A stretch of DNA of 64,000 nucleotides from NCBI GenBank assembly GCA_017744915.1, contig JAGIAH010000003.1, positions 62,001 to 126,000 of the forward strand, written 5' to 3'. The stretch is from Agrobacterium tumefaciens (GTDB taxonomy: Bacteria > Pseudomonadota > Alphaproteobacteria > Rhizobiales > Rhizobiaceae). Position 1 is the stretch's first letter, and the number at the start of each line of letters is the position of its first letter. The notes under the pieces were generated by a model that worked only from the letters and a program-made list of their open reading frames with translations, made no database searches and had not been told where the DNA came from. Shown piece by piece: positions 1-9,923 of the stretch. A program made the translations under genes and the position numbers.

Positions 1-602
1 GGTCTCTGGATGCCGTGCAGATCCGCGAATTCGCCACCGACAGGCACAGAAGCGTCGATGACACGCCGGCAGGCGGCGGTGCCGGCATGGTGCTGAAGCC
101 CGATGTTCTGGCTACGGCCATCGATCATGTTTCAAATGGCGACACCCGGCCACGGCTGCTGATGAGCCCGCGCGGCAAACCCCTGTCTCAGACCCGCGTG
201 CGGGAACTGGCGGCCGGCGAAGGCGCGATCATCGTCTGCGGCCGTTTCGAAGGTGTCGACCAGCGCGTCATCGAGGCGCGTGGACTGGAGGAAGTGTCGA
301 TTGGCGACTACATCCTCTCCGGTGGAGAGCCGGCGGCGCTGACGCTTCTGGATGCCGTCGTCCGCATCCTGCCGGGCGTCATGGGCAACGATCTTTCCGG
401 CGTGCATGAAAGCTTCGAGGGTGGGTTGCTGGAACATCCGCATTATACCCGCCCGCAGCTCTGGGAAGGCCGCGATATTCCCGCCATCCTCACCTCCGGC
501 AACCATGCCGCCATCGATAAATGGCGGCACGAACAGGCGCTGGCGTTGACGAAGGAAAGACGGCCCGATCTGCTGGAAAGTACTCAGACCGAGACGAAAT
601 AA
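1..602 (+). CDS. trmD: tRNA (guanine-N1)-methyltransferase TrmD, 5' truncated by window edge
   Basis: TrmD methylates N1 of G37 next to the anticodon of tRNAs, using S-adenosylmethionine, and prevents +1 frameshifting. The visible frame begins at base 3 and encodes the C-terminal ~200 residues. It includes the SPOUT trefoil-knot signature [12 protein letters not shown] and the preceding [12 protein letters not shown] segment, which form the SAM and tRNA-binding core. The start codon lies upstream of the window; comparison with the usual family length (~230-250 aa) suggests only a few tens of residues are missing. The stop (600-602) lies inside the 3' end of the convergent TauE-like gene. In most bacteria trmD is followed directly by rplS; here a reverse-strand gene intervenes. 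Confidence 0.95.
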   Translation, partial: SLDAVQIREFATDRHRSVDDTPAGGGAGMVLKPDVLATAIDHVSNGDTRPRLLMSPRGKPLSQTRVRELAAGEGAIIVCGRFEGVDQRVIEARGLEEVSIGDYILSGGEPAALTLLDAVVRILPGVMGNDLSGVHESFEGGLLEHPHYTRPQLWEGRDIPAILTSGNHAAIDKWRHEQALALTKERRPDLLESTQTETK

Positions 603-1330
603 TAGGCCGTCAGCACCAGCCCGACCGCAATGACCAGCCAGCGGATGATCCATTGCGGCACCCGCCTTGCCGTGTGCACGCCCACATAGCCGCCAAGTGC
701 CGCCGCCGGGAACATGATGAGGGCGGCCCACCAGGACACGACCCCGCCGCTGACAAAGATCGTGATGGCTATGACGGCAATCACCACCGACAGCAGGTTC
801 TTCAGCGCGTTCAGATGATGATAGCTGCCGCCCGAGGTTATTCCGAGGATGGCCAGCATCATGATGCCCATGCCCGCTCCGAAAAAACCGCCATAGATGG
901 AGGCGAGCCCCTGAAAAACGAGGCTCGGCAGATTGCCGGGTGAACGTTCCGCGCTCGCCTTTGGTCGCAGCCATGGGCCGGCGGCGAAAACAGCGGTAGC
1001 GGCCAGAAGCAGCCATGGCACCAGCTGACGGAAAGAGGGATTGTCGAGCGACAGCAGAAGCAGCGACCCGGCAAGCCCGCCGACAATGGAGACGACAGAC
1101 AGCGAGACCGCCTCGCGCCAATGTGCGCGGATTTCCGGCCCGTAGGCGATAACGGAAGTGATATAGCCCGGAAACTGCACGATCGCCGACGTGGCGTTGG
1201 CGACGATGGGTGGAAGGCCGGCAAGCGTCATCGCTCCGAAGGTGAGGAAGGTGCCGCCACCGGCGATCGCATTGACGACACCCGACAGAAAACCGGTCGC
1301 AAACAGCATGAGAATGATAAATATAGACAT
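584..1330 (-). CDS. TauE/SafE (DUF81) family membrane permease
   Basis: This is a predicted 248-aa integral membrane protein of the sulfite exporter TauE/SafE family, a family linked to transport of sulfur-containing or organic anions. It opens with a hydrophobic helix and the family-typical glycine-rich stretch [16 protein letters not shown] second related repeat ([15 protein letters not shown]) follows in the middle, so the two-half internal duplication of the family is visible. About 7-8 membrane segments can be read. I chose the ATG at 1330 because GGGAGGGG sits just upstream; a frame extended beyond it lacks a better start. The 3' end overlaps trmD by 19 bp, tail to tail. The substrate cannot be told from sequence. 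Confidence 0.85.
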   Translation of the reverse strand: MSIFIILMLFATGFLSGVVNAIAGGGTFLTFGAMTLAGLPPIVANATSAIVQFPGYITSVIAYGPEIRAHWREAVSLSVVSIVGGLAGSLLLLSLDNPSFRQLVPWLLLAATAVFAAGPWLRPKASAERSPGNLPSLVFQGLASIYGGFFGAGMGIMMLAILGITSGGSYHHLNALKNLLSVVIAVIAITIFVSGGVVSWWAALIMFPAAALGGYVGVHTARRVPQWIIRWLVIAVGLVLTAYYFVSV

Positions 1331-1598
1331 GGCCCCTCCCAAGGTTCCCATGCCATAACCGGGCAGACGCGCCTTCGCAATCACCGTGATGCAGCACGTA
1401 ATTGATAAAATATTGTCATGAAAGGGATGACAAACAGCGCATCCTCGTGTATGTGCCCGCGTGGAATTGGGGTTTACCCCTTTAACCGCAAGCAAAGAAT
1501 GGCGAACCCGCTCCTGCCGCAAGGCATGGTCTGAAGGCATTGACCGACAGGCGAACCGTTGAGCGCTCTGGCTATTTCAGAAGAAATCAGAGGTTAAC

Positions 1599-2138
1599 AT
1601 GACCAATATCATTCAGCAGCTGGAAGCCGAACAGGCTGCCAAGATCGAAGCAAAGCGCACCCTGCCGGACTTTTCTCCGGGCGATACGCTGCGCGTCAAC
1701 GTGCGCGTGACGGAAGGTAACCGTACCCGCGTTCAGGCTTACGAAGGCGTTTGCATCGCCCGTTCTGGCGGTGGCCTTTCCGAAAGCTTCACCGTTCGCA
1801 AGATCTCCTACGGCGAAGGCGTCGAGCGCGTATTCCCGATCTACTCCCCGCTGGTCGAAGGCGTTGAAATCGTTCGCCGTGGTAAGGTTCGCCGCGCGAA
1901 GCTTTACTACCTGCGCGACCGTCGCGGCAAGGCTGCCCGTATCGTTGAAAACACCGGTACGCGCGCACGCAAGCTGAACGAATCCGAGCGCCAGGCAGCT
2001 GCCGAAGAAAAGGCACGTCTGGAAGCTGAAAAGGTAGCAGCAGCACAGGCTCTCGCCGCCGAAAAGGCAGCAGCCGAAGCCGCAGAAGCCAAGGCAGCGG
2101 AAGAAGCAGCAAAGGCTGCAGAAGCCACGGCGGAATAA
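1599..2138 (+). CDS. rplS: 50S ribosomal protein L19 with charged C-terminal extension
   Basis: L19 sits at the 30S-50S interface of the ribosome. The first ~115 residues carry the complete L19 fold, including [34 protein letters not shown] and [15 protein letters not shown]. The protein is 179 aa, against about 115 in E. coli. The extra ~60 residues are an Ala/Glu/Lys-rich, probably helical tail with no aromatic residues; such tails are seen in alphaproteobacterial L19. AGAGG lies 6 bases before the ATG. It is a single gene between an antisense permease and a strong terminator at 2163-2188, so it presumably has its own promoter in 1331-1598, which I could not pinpoint. Confidence 0.97.
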   Translation: MTNIIQQLEAEQAAKIEAKRTLPDFSPGDTLRVNVRVTEGNRTRVQAYEGVCIARSGGGLSESFTVRKISYGEGVERVFPIYSPLVEGVEIVRRGKVRRAKLYYLRDRRGKAARIVENTGTRARKLNESERQAAAEEKARLEAEKVAAAQALAAEKAAAEAAEAKAAEEAAKAAEATAE

Positions 2139-2162
2139 GATTCCATTTCGATGGATGCACGA

Positions 2163-2188
2163 AAGGCGACCTTCGGGTCGCCTTTTTT
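2163..2188 (+). terminator. rho-independent terminator of rplS
   Basis: A perfect 9-bp stem AAGGCGACC / GGTCGCCTT encloses a TTCG tetraloop and is followed by a T run, 24 bases after the rplS stop codon. This is a textbook intrinsic terminator. Confidence 0.95.
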
Positions 2189-2472
2189 GTGGTGCCTGAC
2201 TGCCAATCGGAAGTCGCAGCCCACAGATTGGGAATTCGATACCTGACCTGAACTATGCGCGACGGGCGATAGGCCAGAAAACCGAAAGAAAAGCCGCCAT
2301 CCTTCCCGTCGGCCGCACGTCCTTCAGTCTTTTTTCATGGGAGGATGCGGTAAATTCCAACAAGATAACGGATACTTACTTAAATTTTTCGTGCGGGTGT
2401 TTTAGCCCTTCCTCGAATAGCATTGCCTAATTCCTTTTATTGTGCAATTTTCTTGCTGTTTTAGGTGTTATT

Positions 2473-4206
2473 ATGTTTTTCTTTAATTCTTTTTTAACAA
2501 GAAATAAGTCTGCCTTTTTCGCCGTTGGCCTCGCCAGCGCGTTGATGAACGTTCTCAATCTTTCCGGCTCACTTTTCATGCTGGAAGTTTACGACCGGAT
2601 TCTGCCCAGCAAGAGCATTCCATCTCTTGTGGCGTTGGTCGTTCTGCTTGTCGTTCTCTACGCGTTTCTTACGGGGTTCGATGCATTGCGAGGCCGGATA
2701 TTGGCGCGCATCTCCGACAATATGGACGACGCGCTCAATCGGAAGCTTTTCCGGGCGTCGATCAGCACGCCGCTCATCGCTTCCGCCAAAGTCGATGGCT
2801 TGCAGATTATCGGCGATCTCGACCAGATTCGTCAGTTTCTCTCCGGGCCGGGACCGGCGGCCTTTTTCGATATTCCCTGGCTGCCGGTCTATCTCGTGAT
2901 CTGTTTTGCCCTGCATCCGTGGATCGGCTTTGCCGTGCTCGCCGGTGCCGTGGTCCTTGTCGTGCTGACGCTGCTGACCAATTGGCTGACCGAAAGAGCG
3001 ACAAAGCAGGCCTATACCGTGCGGGGACACAGAAACGCGCTTGTCGGCAGCAGCCAGCGCAACATCGAATCCATCAGGACCATGGGCATGATGGGAGCGG
3101 TGACCTCGATGTGGGATGAGCTGCATTCCGGCTATCGCGCCATCACCCTGTCGACATCCGATACGACCGGCATGCTTGGCGCAATATCCCGAACATTCCG
3201 CCTGTTGCTGCAATCCGGTGTCATGGCGCTTGGCGCCGTGCTGGTGATCGACGGCCACGCATCGGCGGGCAGCATCATTGCCGGCTCGATCCTCTCGGCA
3301 AAGGCGCTTGGCCCCGTCGAACATGCGATTGCAAACTGGCGCAGTTTCATGACTGCCCGGCAGGGGTGGAAACGCGTCAACGAATTCCTTGAACTGGTGC
3401 CTGAACCGGCACCGCCTCTCTCCCTGCCGCGTCCGCAATATACCGTTGCCGTCGATCGCGTCACCGGTGGCCCGCCCAATGGTGCGCGCGATACCGTGGC
3501 CGATATCTCCTTCACGCTGAATGCGGGCGATGGTCTCGGCATCATTGGCCCGAGCGCATCCGGCAAATCCACGCTGGCACGTTTGATAGCCGGCATCTGG
3601 CCCTATGAACGCGGCTCCGTCCGCTTCGATGGGGCGGCACTGAACCAGTGGGATTTCGAGTTTCTCGGCAAATCCATCGGCTACATGCCCCAGCAGGTGG
3701 AGCTAATGCCGGGAACAGTGGCGCAGAATATCGCCCGCTTCGACCGTGATGCGACCGCGGAATCGATCGTCGCCGCCGCCAAGGCCGCTCAGGTGCATGA
3801 GCTGATCCTGAACCTGCCCAATGGCTACGACACCCACATAGGCGATCGCGGCGAGGCTTTGTCGGGTGGGCAAAAACAGCGCATCGGCCTGGCACGCGCG
3901 CTGTTCGGCGAGCCCTTCTTCGTTCTTCTCGACGAACCGAACTCCAATCTGGACAGCGAAGGCGAAGCGGCCCTGCGCACTGCCATTGGCGATATCAGGG
4001 CGCGGGGCGGCATCGTCGTCGTCATTGCCCATCGCCCCAGCGCCATCGAAAGCATCAATCTGGTGATGGTGATGAGCAATGGCCGGATGCTGCGCTTCGG
4101 CACCAAGGAAGAGGTACTTGCGCAAATTCTGCGACAGAATATCCGCCAGGTGCCGGAAGGGGAAGAAACACGCAAGATCGAAAACCGGGTGAGCGAAAAT
4201 GGCTGA
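2473..4206 (+). CDS. Type I secretion ABC transporter (PrtD/HlyB-like permease-ATPase)
   Basis: This is the inner-membrane ATPase/permease of a type I secretion system, 577 aa from the ATG chosen here (AGGTG upstream; an in-frame TTG at 2440 is possible). The N-terminal half is a six-helix exporter domain. The C-terminal half is the nucleotide-binding domain with Walker A GPSASGKST (about 359-367), signature LSGGQ (about 463-467) and Walker B VLLDEP (about 484-489). It lacks an N-terminal C39 peptidase domain, which fits the PrtD/AprD/HasD type that exports cargo with an uncleaved C-terminal signal. Its stop overlaps the start of the HlyD-like gene by 8 bases, so the two are translationally coupled. 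The likely cargo is the RTX-like protein at 5693. No outer-membrane TolC partner is in the window. Confidence 0.93.
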   Translation: MFFFNSFLTRNKSAFFAVGLASALMNVLNLSGSLFMLEVYDRILPSKSIPSLVALVVLLVVLYAFLTGFDALRGRILARISDNMDDALNRKLFRASISTPLIASAKVDGLQIIGDLDQIRQFLSGPGPAAFFDIPWLPVYLVICFALHPWIGFAVLAGAVVLVVLTLLTNWLTERATKQAYTVRGHRNALVGSSQRNIESIRTMGMMGAVTSMWDELHSGYRAITLSTSDTTGMLGAISRTFRLLLQSGVMALGAVLVIDGHASAGSIIAGSILSAKALGPVEHAIANWRSFMTARQGWKRVNEFLELVPEPAPPLSLPRPQYTVAVDRVTGGPPNGARDTVADISFTLNAGDGLGIIGPSASGKSTLARLIAGIWPYERGSVRFDGAALNQWDFEFLGKSIGYMPQQVELMPGTVAQNIARFDRDATAESIVAAAKAAQVHELILNLPNGYDTHIGDRGEALSGGQKQRIGLARALFGEPFFVLLDEPNSNLDSEGEAALRTAIGDIRARGGIVVVIAHRPSAIESINLVMVMSNGRMLRFGTKEEVLAQILRQNIRQVPEGEETRKIENRVSENG

Positions 4207-5512
4207 GGCGGAAAAAGCCGGTATGACAAATCCGTCCATCGTCAGGCACTCGGCGGCGGTGATCGTTCTTGCCCTCGGCCTTCTGGTCGGATTGGGTGGC
4301 TGGGCGGCTCTCGCGAAGCTTGCGGGCGCCGTGGTGGCTACGGGCCGGGTTGTGGTTGAGGGCAACTCCAAAAAGATCCAGCATCTTTCCGGCGGGATCG
4401 TCAGCGAAATCGATGTCGCCGAAGGCGACAGGGTCGAGGCGGGCCAGGTCGTGGTGCGGCTGAGCAGCACGATCGTTCAGGCAAACCTCTCCATCGTTGA
4501 AAACACGCTCGCGCAACTCTATTCGCGCCGGGCGCGCCTGCGTGCGGAGATTGCCGAGGAACCCTCTTTCACCGTGCAGGAAGACCTGGCGGCGCTGACG
4601 ACTTCTAAGGCCGCCAAGACCTTCATCGACAGTGAGCAGAACCTTTTCAGCAGCCGTCGTAACGCGTTGGTCGGGATGAAAAAGCAGCTCGGAACACGCA
4701 AGGATCAGCTGGCCGACGAGGCGCGGGGTCTCGAGGTGCAGGTGGAGGCGACGGGAAATGAGCTTGCCATTGTAAAGGACGATGTTTCCAAGACCGATGA
4801 GCTCTTCAAAAAAGGGCTCGTCACGCTTCAGCGCCTCAATCTCCTCAAGCGCCAGCTTTCCAATCTCGAGGGCCAGCAGGGCCAATATATGGCGGCTCGC
4901 GCGCAGACGGTGGGCAAGCTGAGCGAACTGGATCTGCAATTGCTTCAGCTCGACGAAGACCGCAAATCGGAAGTCACGAAAGATCTGACCGCGATCGAGG
5001 CAACGGTCGCAGAATACGAAGAACGGCTTGCGGCAACGCGCGACCAGCTGGACCGCCTCGATATCCGCTCGCCGATTTCCGGTCGCATCTACCAGCTTTC
5101 AGTGCACAACATAAATGGCGTCATCCAACCGGGTGAAGTGCTGATGCTGGTCGTGCCGGAGCAGGATGAGCTTGCCATCGAAGCCAATATAACCCCGCGC
5201 GACATCGATCAGATTTACGTCGGGCAGCCGGTTACCGTTCGCTTCACGGCATTCAATCAAAGCACGACGCCGGATTTGAGCGCGGAAGTTGCTGTCATTG
5301 CCCCCGATCTGCAGGCAGATCCCCGAACTGGCGCATCCTATTACGCGCTGCGCATCAAACCCGACAAGACCGGCATGTCTCATCTGCCAGGTGGGCGGTT
5401 GTACCCCGGCATGCCCGCTGAAGTATTCATACAGACCAGCGAAAGGAGTGTTCTTTCTTATTTTGTGAAGCCATTCCAGGATAGACTTAGAAAGACATTC
5501 GTTCAGGAATAA
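4199..5512 (+). CDS. HlyD/PrtE-family periplasmic adaptor of type I secretion
   Basis: This 437-aa membrane-fusion protein should bridge the ABC transporter and a TolC-type outer-membrane channel. After a short cytoplasmic tail it has one membrane helix (about residues 20-45). A biotinyl-lipoyl-like half motif follows (IQHLSGGIVSEIDVAEGDRV), then a long alpha-helical hairpin (about 100-280) rich in Glu, Gln and Leu. The second lipoyl half (LDIRSPISGRIYQLSVHN) and the beta-barrel region with LMLVVPEQDELAIEA complete the family layout. The start overlaps the upstream ABC gene by 8 bp. Downstream lies a 180-bp AT-rich spacer before the presumed cargo gene. Confidence 0.93.
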   Translation: MAEAEKAGMTNPSIVRHSAAVIVLALGLLVGLGGWAALAKLAGAVVATGRVVVEGNSKKIQHLSGGIVSEIDVAEGDRVEAGQVVVRLSSTIVQANLSIVENTLAQLYSRRARLRAEIAEEPSFTVQEDLAALTTSKAAKTFIDSEQNLFSSRRNALVGMKKQLGTRKDQLADEARGLEVQVEATGNELAIVKDDVSKTDELFKKGLVTLQRLNLLKRQLSNLEGQQGQYMAARAQTVGKLSELDLQLLQLDEDRKSEVTKDLTAIEATVAEYEERLAATRDQLDRLDIRSPISGRIYQLSVHNINGVIQPGEVLMLVVPEQDELAIEANITPRDIDQIYVGQPVTVRFTAFNQSTTPDLSAEVAVIAPDLQADPRTGASYYALRIKPDKTGMSHLPGGRLYPGMPAEVFIQTSERSVLSYFVKPFQDRLRKTFVQE

Positions 5513-5692
5513 TTCATCACCAAAAACGCGTTATCCAGTAAAAATTTCCATAAATATTATTATTATCAATTTTTATAAAAAACGAATTAATATATTGTAC
5601 TATGAATTTTTATGGATTAGAAATTGCATGCACATTTATCCAAAAGCACATTTTCACTTCAATTCATTCTCAAAAATTTATGGGAGAGTAAC
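5513..5692 (+). promoter_or_regulatory. AT-rich spacer before the RTX-like gene, probable promoter/leader
   Basis: This 180-base spacer is overwhelmingly A and T (for example the run from 5547 to 5612), while its neighbours are GC-rich. It ends with the Shine-Dalgarno GGGAGAG eight bases before the ATG at 5693. It probably holds a separate promoter for the cargo gene, allowing far higher expression than the transporter genes. Many -10-like stretches fit, so I do not assign one. The composition resembles horizontally acquired or H-NS-like (MucR/Ros) silenced promoters, which is inference. Confidence 0.5.
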
Positions 5693-6631
5693 ATGGCATT
5701 GACGGTAACTTTCGGTAACGGCGGCGCTTACACGGTCGCTTCGCTCACCAATCCGGTCGATCAGGAAACATACAAACTCCTCGATGAAGCGACGACGCAG
5801 ACCAAGAACGGCTCCTCGCTCAATACCGGCATCGTTCAGGTCGACAACCCGGCCGCCAAGGTCGCTGTCGGATACAATGCCGATACCAACAGCTTCAATT
5901 TCGACGTCGTGACGGCGTGGAACTCCGTGAAAAACGTCCTCGCCAAATCCAACACATCCGAAAACCTTTCGTTCAAGGATTTCGTTCACGTCGACGTTCA
6001 CCTCGGCGGCACGGGTTCCTCCAACGTTGAAGTTCTCAACGCCAAGCGTGGCAATATTTCCACGGGCTCGGGCAACGACACGGTCACCGTCTCCCTCGTT
6101 TCGAACGAGAAGTTCTGGGTAAATGCCTTCAACGTCGATACCGGTGCCGGCAACGACACCATCACTTTCAAGGCAGGCAAGGCGTTCAACGACACTTCCG
6201 CCGGAGGTACGGGCGGTATTGTCAGCGCCCAGGCTGTGAACGGCGGCGCTGGCGTCACCGACGGCAGCTTCACCACCGTCAAGATCGATGCCGGTGCCGG
6301 CAACGATACGATCGACCTGAGCGGTGTGAACCTTGCTTCCTCGCTGGTAACCGGCGGCAAGGGCATCGACAACATCAAGGCAAGCGGTGGCGCCGACACT
6401 TTCGTCTTCAATCTCGGCGACATGGCCAAGAGCCTTGCCACCGACAGCATTGAAGGCTTTGACGTCGTCAAGGATAAGCTCAAGCTGGTCGGTACGGTGA
6501 TCGATAACTGGGCAGTATCGACGAGCGATAGCGACACCATCCTTACCTACAACGTCACTGGCGAGCACAAGGGCGAGAAAATCGTTCTTTCCGGCGTTCA
6601 CCTGACCGGTAGCGACTGGTTCACCGCATAA
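5693..6631 (+). CDS. Small RTX-like calcium-binding protein, probable type I secretion cargo
   Basis: This 312-aa protein has no Sec signal peptide and no cysteine. It has scattered RTX-type nonapeptides: TGSGNDTVT (124-132), TGAGNDTIT (150-158), AGAGNDTID (200-208) and TGGKGIDNI (220-228), followed by GGADTFVF (232-239), as seen at the end of serralysin-type RTX domains. The family binds Ca2+ on folding outside the cell and is exported by type I systems through a C-terminal signal. The immediately upstream ABC and HlyD genes support this. The N-terminal ~120 residues contain no protease or lipase motif that I recognise, so the activity is unknown; surface, adhesive or bacteriocin-like roles are all open. 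The ATG follows GGGAGAG; an upstream in-frame start at 5624 lacks one. Confidence 0.85.
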   Translation: MALTVTFGNGGAYTVASLTNPVDQETYKLLDEATTQTKNGSSLNTGIVQVDNPAAKVAVGYNADTNSFNFDVVTAWNSVKNVLAKSNTSENLSFKDFVHVDVHLGGTGSSNVEVLNAKRGNISTGSGNDTVTVSLVSNEKFWVNAFNVDTGAGNDTITFKAGKAFNDTSAGGTGGIVSAQAVNGGAGVTDGSFTTVKIDAGAGNDTIDLSGVNLASSLVTGGKGIDNIKASGGADTFVFNLGDMAKSLATDSIEGFDVVKDKLKLVGTVIDNWAVSTSDSDTILTYNVTGEHKGEKIVLSGVHLTGSDWFTA

Positions 6632-6670
6632 TTCCCTCAAAGGGATCGCATAACAACAGTGCTTAAAATA

Positions 6671-6705
6671 GTCGTGGCCCGAACATATCCGGGCCACGAC
6701 TTTTA
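6671..6705 (+). terminator. terminator after the RTX-like gene
   Basis: An 11-bp perfect stem GTCGTGGCCCG / CGGGCCACGAC with an 8-base loop is followed by TTTTATAT. It ends the type I secretion unit 40 bases after the stop codon. On the other strand it also faces the end of the convergent MFS gene. Confidence 0.93.
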
Positions 6706-6748
6706 TATGTATGAGAGCCGTAATTTACGGCTGTCGCTTTCTTCGAGG

Positions 6749-8026
6749 TCAGGCCATCTTGGCCTGGCTCCCCATTTTACGCGTGGCGATGATGACCAGC
6801 ACGCCCGCAAGCGCCAGGCACAGGGCGAGGAAGAACATCGGCGCGATGGTGCTGCCGGTCTGATCCTTGATCCAGGGCACGACATTCTGCGCCACGAAGC
6901 CACCCAGATTGCCGACGGAATTGATGGCGGCAATGCCGGCAGCCGCACCCGCACCCTTGAGGAAGCGGCCAGGCAGGCTCCAGAATACCGGCTGGCCGGC
7001 AAAGATACCCGCAGCGGCAACGCACAGGAAGGCAAACTGCAAGACGGGATCGCTGAGCAGCGCCGACATCAGCAGGCAGAAGGCGCCAACGAAGGCAGGA
7101 CCAACGATATAGGGCGTCTTGTTCTTTGCCTTATCGGCAGCCAAAGGCACGACGAACAGGGCGATGGCGACGATCACCCAGGGGATGATGTTGATGAAGC
7201 CATTGGCGGTATTGGAAACGCCGAAGCTCTTCACAATCGTCGGAAGCCAGTAGCTGAGACCGTAGGCCGCCAGCGGAAAACCGACATAACAAAGCGCCAT
7301 GAACAGGACACGCGGATTGGTCAGCGCCTTGAAGCCGTCTTCCGCATGATCTTCCATGCCCTTGTTTTCTTCGGCCAGACGATTCTTCAGCCAGTCCTTC
7401 TCGTCCTGTGTCAGGAACTTCGCCTTTTCGGGCGTATCATCCAGATAAAAGAAGGTGGCGACGCCGGCGATGACAGCCGGAATACCCGTTGCCAGGAATA
7501 CCCATTCCCAGCCGGCATAACCGAGGAAACCGTCGAGATCGAGCAGCATGCCGCCGAGCGGCGCGCCGATGGCATTGGCAAGCGCGCTGAAGATCATGAA
7601 CAGGCCGATCATGCGGCCGCGATAATCACGCGGGAACCAGAGCGTCATCAAGAACAGCACGCCGGGGAAGAAGCCAGCCTCGCAAAGCCCGAGCAGGAAG
7701 CGCAGGATGTAGAACATCGTGGCGTTCTGCGTATAGGCAAGCGCGATGGTGACGGCACCCCAGGAAACCAGAATGCGGGCGAACCATTTGCTGGCGCCGA
7801 AACGGTTGAGGAACAGGTTGCTCGGAACTTCGAAGATGAAGTAACCGATGAAGAACAGCGAAGCGCCAAGACCGTAGGCATATTCGCTCAGGCTCAGCGC
7901 ATCGACCATCTGCAGCTTGGCATAGCTGACATTCTGGCGGTCGATATAAGCGATGAGATAGAGAAGGCCAAGAAACGGCATCAGCCGCCAGGTGATCTTC
8001 GAGATAAGGGCTTTTTCGGATACCAT
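6749..8026 (-). CDS. MFS transporter, anion:cation symporter (ACS) family
   Basis: This 425-aa, 12-helix major facilitator is of the ACS type, whose known members carry hexuronates, tartrate, phthalate and other carboxylates with protons. The family signature near helix 1 (LLYLIAYIDRQNVSYAK) and the loop 2-3/helix 4-5 region (RFLLGLCEAGFFPGVLFLM, then WFPRDYRGR) are clear. A long hydrophilic central loop (TPEKAKFLTQDEKDWLKNRL) is typical. The ATG at 8026 has GGGAGGG upstream, which decides the start over longer frames. It stands alone, so the substrate cannot be inferred from neighbours. Confidence 0.88.
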   Translation of the reverse strand: MVSEKALISKITWRLMPFLGLLYLIAYIDRQNVSYAKLQMVDALSLSEYAYGLGASLFFIGYFIFEVPSNLFLNRFGASKWFARILVSWGAVTIALAYTQNATMFYILRFLLGLCEAGFFPGVLFLMTLWFPRDYRGRMIGLFMIFSALANAIGAPLGGMLLDLDGFLGYAGWEWVFLATGIPAVIAGVATFFYLDDTPEKAKFLTQDEKDWLKNRLAEENKGMEDHAEDGFKALTNPRVLFMALCYVGFPLAAYGLSYWLPTIVKSFGVSNTANGFINIIPWVIVAIALFVVPLAADKAKNKTPYIVGPAFVGAFCLLMSALLSDPVLQFAFLCVAAAGIFAGQPVFWSLPGRFLKGAGAAAGIAAINSVGNLGGFVAQNVVPWIKDQTGSTIAPMFFLALCLALAGVLVIIATRKMGSQAKMA

Positions 8027-8454
8027 ATGCTTTTCCCTCCCTTCGATTTCTCGTCGAAATGCAGATGATAAGGGAACCCATCTATATGTGCGTCGCAAAA
8101 TACGCAAGTTGCATCGCATCATGACAATGGGCGGAACCTCCGCAGAACAGGCAAGTCACGGTCGGAATAGCATGGTGCAGCGCATATAAGAGCCGCCCAT
8201 CAACCGCTCTGCCGACAATACGCATCCATATTGCCGTAAAACCGGCGATCTGCTATGAAGGCTGCCATGGGATCTAAATTCGGATGTCTCGCACAGAATG
8301 TTTACGTGCTGCAGGACCATAAGCGTCTGCCGGCACGGTTCTTTGCGCGCGTTTCCGGGGCGCTCACCAGCCGACTTAGGCTCGCCTGACAGCACCCGCT
8401 GTCCACCGCCTTTTTGAACCCCGATTACCCTTTTTCATGACAAGGCATAGAGCC
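8027..8454. other. 428-bp divergent intergenic region before leuC, with possible leader
   Basis: This spacer separates the divergent MFS and leuC starts. It contains a small rightward frame 8255-8389 (44 codons, ATG to TGA, six scattered leucines). The TGA overlaps a 6-bp stem GACAGC / GCTGTC (8388-8403), followed 6 bases later by a TTTTT run. That layout recalls an attenuator leader, but there is no leucine-codon run and no clear ribosome-binding site, so it may be chance. No other gene is visible. Confidence 0.35.
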
Positions 8455-9864
<1,410 letters not shown>

Positions 9865-9887
9865 GAGCCTGAAGTCCGCTTAAGACG

Positions 9888-9923
9888 AGCCACCTGCCCC
9901 GCACAGGGGTGGGTGGCTTTTTA
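9888..9923 (+). terminator. terminator of leuC
   Basis: A 12-bp imperfect stem (GCCACCTGCCCC against GGGGTGGGTGGC, one non-Watson-Crick position) has a short loop and is followed by TTTTTATT. It abuts the stop of the convergent DinB-like gene. Confidence 0.85.

Noticed and set aside
6659-8068. A 469-codon plus-strand frame opposite the MFS gene
   Set aside because: The minus-strand reading gives a textbook MFS protein with a strong ribosome-binding site; the plus-strand product is charged and repetitive.
8156-8395. A 79-codon minus-strand frame upstream of leuC
   Set aside because: No initiation signal, unstructured composition and overlap with the expected leuC leader.
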